This document shows, in pieces, positions 62,893 through 64,000 of a stretch of DNA of 64,000 nt. Location: positions 141,948 to 205,947 of the forward strand of contig NZ_DATJTC010000031.1 in assembly GCF_035503745.1 (NCBI RefSeq), read 5' to 3'. The notes under the pieces were generated by a model. It had not been told where the DNA came from and did not search any database. It worked only from the letters and a program-made list of their open reading frames with translations. The translations under genes and the position numbers were made by a program. How positions within the stretch are numbered: position 1 is the first letter of the stretch; each line of letters begins with the position of its first letter. The stretch comes from Dyella_B sp035503745 (lineage in GTDB: Bacteria > Pseudomonadota > Gammaproteobacteria > Xanthomonadales > Rhodanobacteraceae).

Positions 62893-62931
62893 GGCACGTA
62901 GGTCACCAGGAACGTCTACGGGAAACACATC

Positions 62932-63819
62932 ATGGGTCAGCAGCACGACATCTACTACGTACCGAGCAAGAGCCAGTGGCCGATCGTGGCCGCGGTGGTG
63001 ATGTTCCTCACCATGTTAGGTGCGGCGCATTGGCTCAACGCGGAACCGGGCGACACCGGCTTCGGCAAGACGGTGCTCTTGATCGGCTTCATCGGCATCT
63101 TGCTGATGTTCTTCGGCTGGTTCCGTTCGGTGATCCACGAATCGATGGCCGGCAGTTACAACAGCCAGGTGGATCGCTCGTTCCGCATGGGCATGATGTG
63201 GTTCATCTTCTCCGAGGTGATGTTCTTCGGCGCGTTCTTCGGCGCGCTGTTCTACATCCGCATGTTCTCGGTGCCGTGGCTGGGCGGCGATGGCCATGGC
63301 GTGCTCACGCATCAGTTTCTGTGGAGCAACTATGCGGCCTCCTGGGGTTCGGGCGGCGGCAACGGCCCCGCCCATATCGGCGGCAGCTTCGAGACGGTGG
63401 CGCCGTGGGGCCTGCCGCTGCTCAATACGCTGATCCTGCTCAGCTCCAGCGTCACCGTGACGATCGCGCACCATGCGCTCAAGGCGGGTCATCGCGGCAA
63501 AGTGCTGGCGTTCCTGGGCGTGACCGTGCTGCTGGGCGCCACCTTCCTGTTCTGCCAGGCGCACGAATACATGGAGGCGTACAAGGAGCTGAACCTCACG
63601 CTCGGTTCGGGCGTGTACGGCTGCACCTTCTTCATGCTTACCGGCTTCCACGGCCTGCACGTGACGCTGGGCACGATCATGCTGGCGGTCATCTGGCTAC
63701 GCGTGCTGGCCGGCCATTTCACCAAGGAAAACCACTTCGGCTTTGAGGCGGTGGCCTGGTACTGGCACTTCGTGGACGTGGTGTGGCTGGGCCTTTTCAT
63801 GTTCGTCTACATTCTCTGA
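62932..63819 (+). CDS. coxC: Cytochrome c oxidase subunit III
   Basis: 295 residues with seven membrane helices. GWFRSVIHESMAGSYNSQV and FSEVMFFGAFFGALFYIRM carry the conserved subunit III residues, including the acidic E of SEVMFF that is part of the lipid/proton-side core. Ends HFVDVVWLGLFMFVYIL, the usual C-terminus. It stabilises subunit I. It is the last cox gene here; a hairpin 63876-63905 follows. No ctaG, SURF1, cox15 or ctaB appears in the window after it. Confidence 0.97.
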   Translation: MGQQHDIYYVPSKSQWPIVAAVVMFLTMLGAAHWLNAEPGDTGFGKTVLLIGFIGILLMFFGWFRSVIHESMAGSYNSQVDRSFRMGMMWFIFSEVMFFGAFFGALFYIRMFSVPWLGGDGHGVLTHQFLWSNYAASWGSGGGNGPAHIGGSFETVAPWGLPLLNTLILLSSSVTVTIAHHALKAGHRGKVLAFLGVTVLLGATFLFCQAHEYMEAYKELNLTLGSGVYGCTFFMLTGFHGLHVTLGTIMLAVIWLRVLAGHFTKENHFGFEAVAWYWHFVDVVWLGLFMFVYIL

Positions 63820-63844
63820 GCGCGCGCCGCCCGGACAGCAAAAA

Positions 63845-63862
63845 GCCCGCCAGATGGCGGGC
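63845..63862 (-). terminator. Terminator-like hairpin downstream of coxC, leftward orientation
   Basis: Read leftward, GCCCGCC-ATCT-GGCGGGC is followed by TTTTT. It would end transcription coming from the right. Rightward, no T run follows. Confidence 0.6.
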
Positions 63863-63875
63863 TCAGACTGCTGAC

Positions 63876-63905
63876 GAACCCCGTGTTTTACGAAACACGG
63901 GGTTC
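63876..63905 (+). terminator. Hairpin downstream of coxC
   Basis: A perfect 13-bp stem, GAACCCCGTGTTT / AAACACGGGGTTC, with loop TACG, followed by TCTGTAT. It is a plausible end of the cox transcript, although the T tract is weak. Confidence 0.55.
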
Positions 63906-63929
63906 TCTGTATCAGGCCCCAGTGAAAGC

Positions 63930-64000
63930 ATGATGGCGGCAATGAAAAGCGATCGCCCCGATCGTGATCGCCGCCTGACGCGGCTGAGGGGGGCTTGCAA
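63930..64000 (+). other. Possible start of a further gene, cut by the window edge
   Basis: An open frame from ATG 63930 reads MMAAMKSDRPDRDRRLTRL and runs off the edge after 23 codons. No clear ribosome site; no family recognisable from so short a piece. Confidence 0.2.

Overview
The window is 64 kb of GC-rich chromosome from a gammaproteobacterium of the Xanthomonadales, most likely the family Rhodanobacteraceae (Dyella, Frateuria, Rhodanobacter, Luteibacter type). This rests on overall gene content, on the Xanthomonadales-like sequence of core genes (tdk without zinc ligands, secB-gpsA, short PutA without a DNA-binding domain, a cox cluster preceded by a DUF2244 gene), and on TonB and FadL uptake genes beside sedolisin protease and catabolic genes. 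I could not run a search, so the genus is not determined. No IS element, prophage, CRISPR array, tRNA or rRNA gene was seen.

Layout. 1-13.2 kb is mostly housekeeping: rep helicase (cut by the left edge), tdk, a Gld-type ABC exporter operon translationally coupled to mutM, an acyl-CoA desaturase with operator-like palindromes, a saccharopine-dehydrogenase-like gene facing DCC and DUF4166 genes, rpmB-rpmG, and secB-gpsA. 13.2-25 kb holds a SNF2 helicase, a Sel1-like protein, a HAD phosphatase, glucokinase, a kumamolisin-like protease, hemB, an FAD monooxygenase, and a LysR / DUF4865 / tautomerase set. 25-37 kb holds a glutaminyl cyclase, a KefB/C-type antiporter, a GT9 transferase, a 1153-residue membrane ankyrin protein, YcgL, a FadL porin, and a PIG-V-like mannosyltransferase with a small coupled partner.

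36.9-47.3 kb is the main accessory block. A leftward gene string encodes an FGGY kinase, a class II aldolase, a class III aminotransferase, a second aldolase-like protein that has lost its metal ligands, an MFS transporter, a TonB-dependent receptor and a coniferyl-aldehyde-type dehydrogenase. The first four genes overlap by ATGA. A divergent TetR gene is separated from them by an AT-rich palindromic region. This reads as a self-contained uptake and catabolic system whose substrate cannot be named from sequence. It is my best candidate for an undescribed system.

47.3-55.7 kb carries an extended SDR, a secreted diheme cytochrome / parallel beta-helix lipoprotein pair, a DUF5671 pair, an ArsR-controlled SDR whose catalytic lysine is glutamate, an AraC regulator and a TlpA-like thioredoxin. 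55.9-64 kb carries bifunctional putA and a cytochrome c oxidase operon (DUF2244, coxB, ctaD, a 60-residue membrane protein, coxC) with no ctaG/cox11 between ctaD and coxC. The window ends after two hairpins.

Many neighbouring genes overlap by ATGA or TGATG, so translational coupling is common here. Several dispersed palindromes (25.05, 29.2, 55.8 kb) look like intergenic REP-type repeats.
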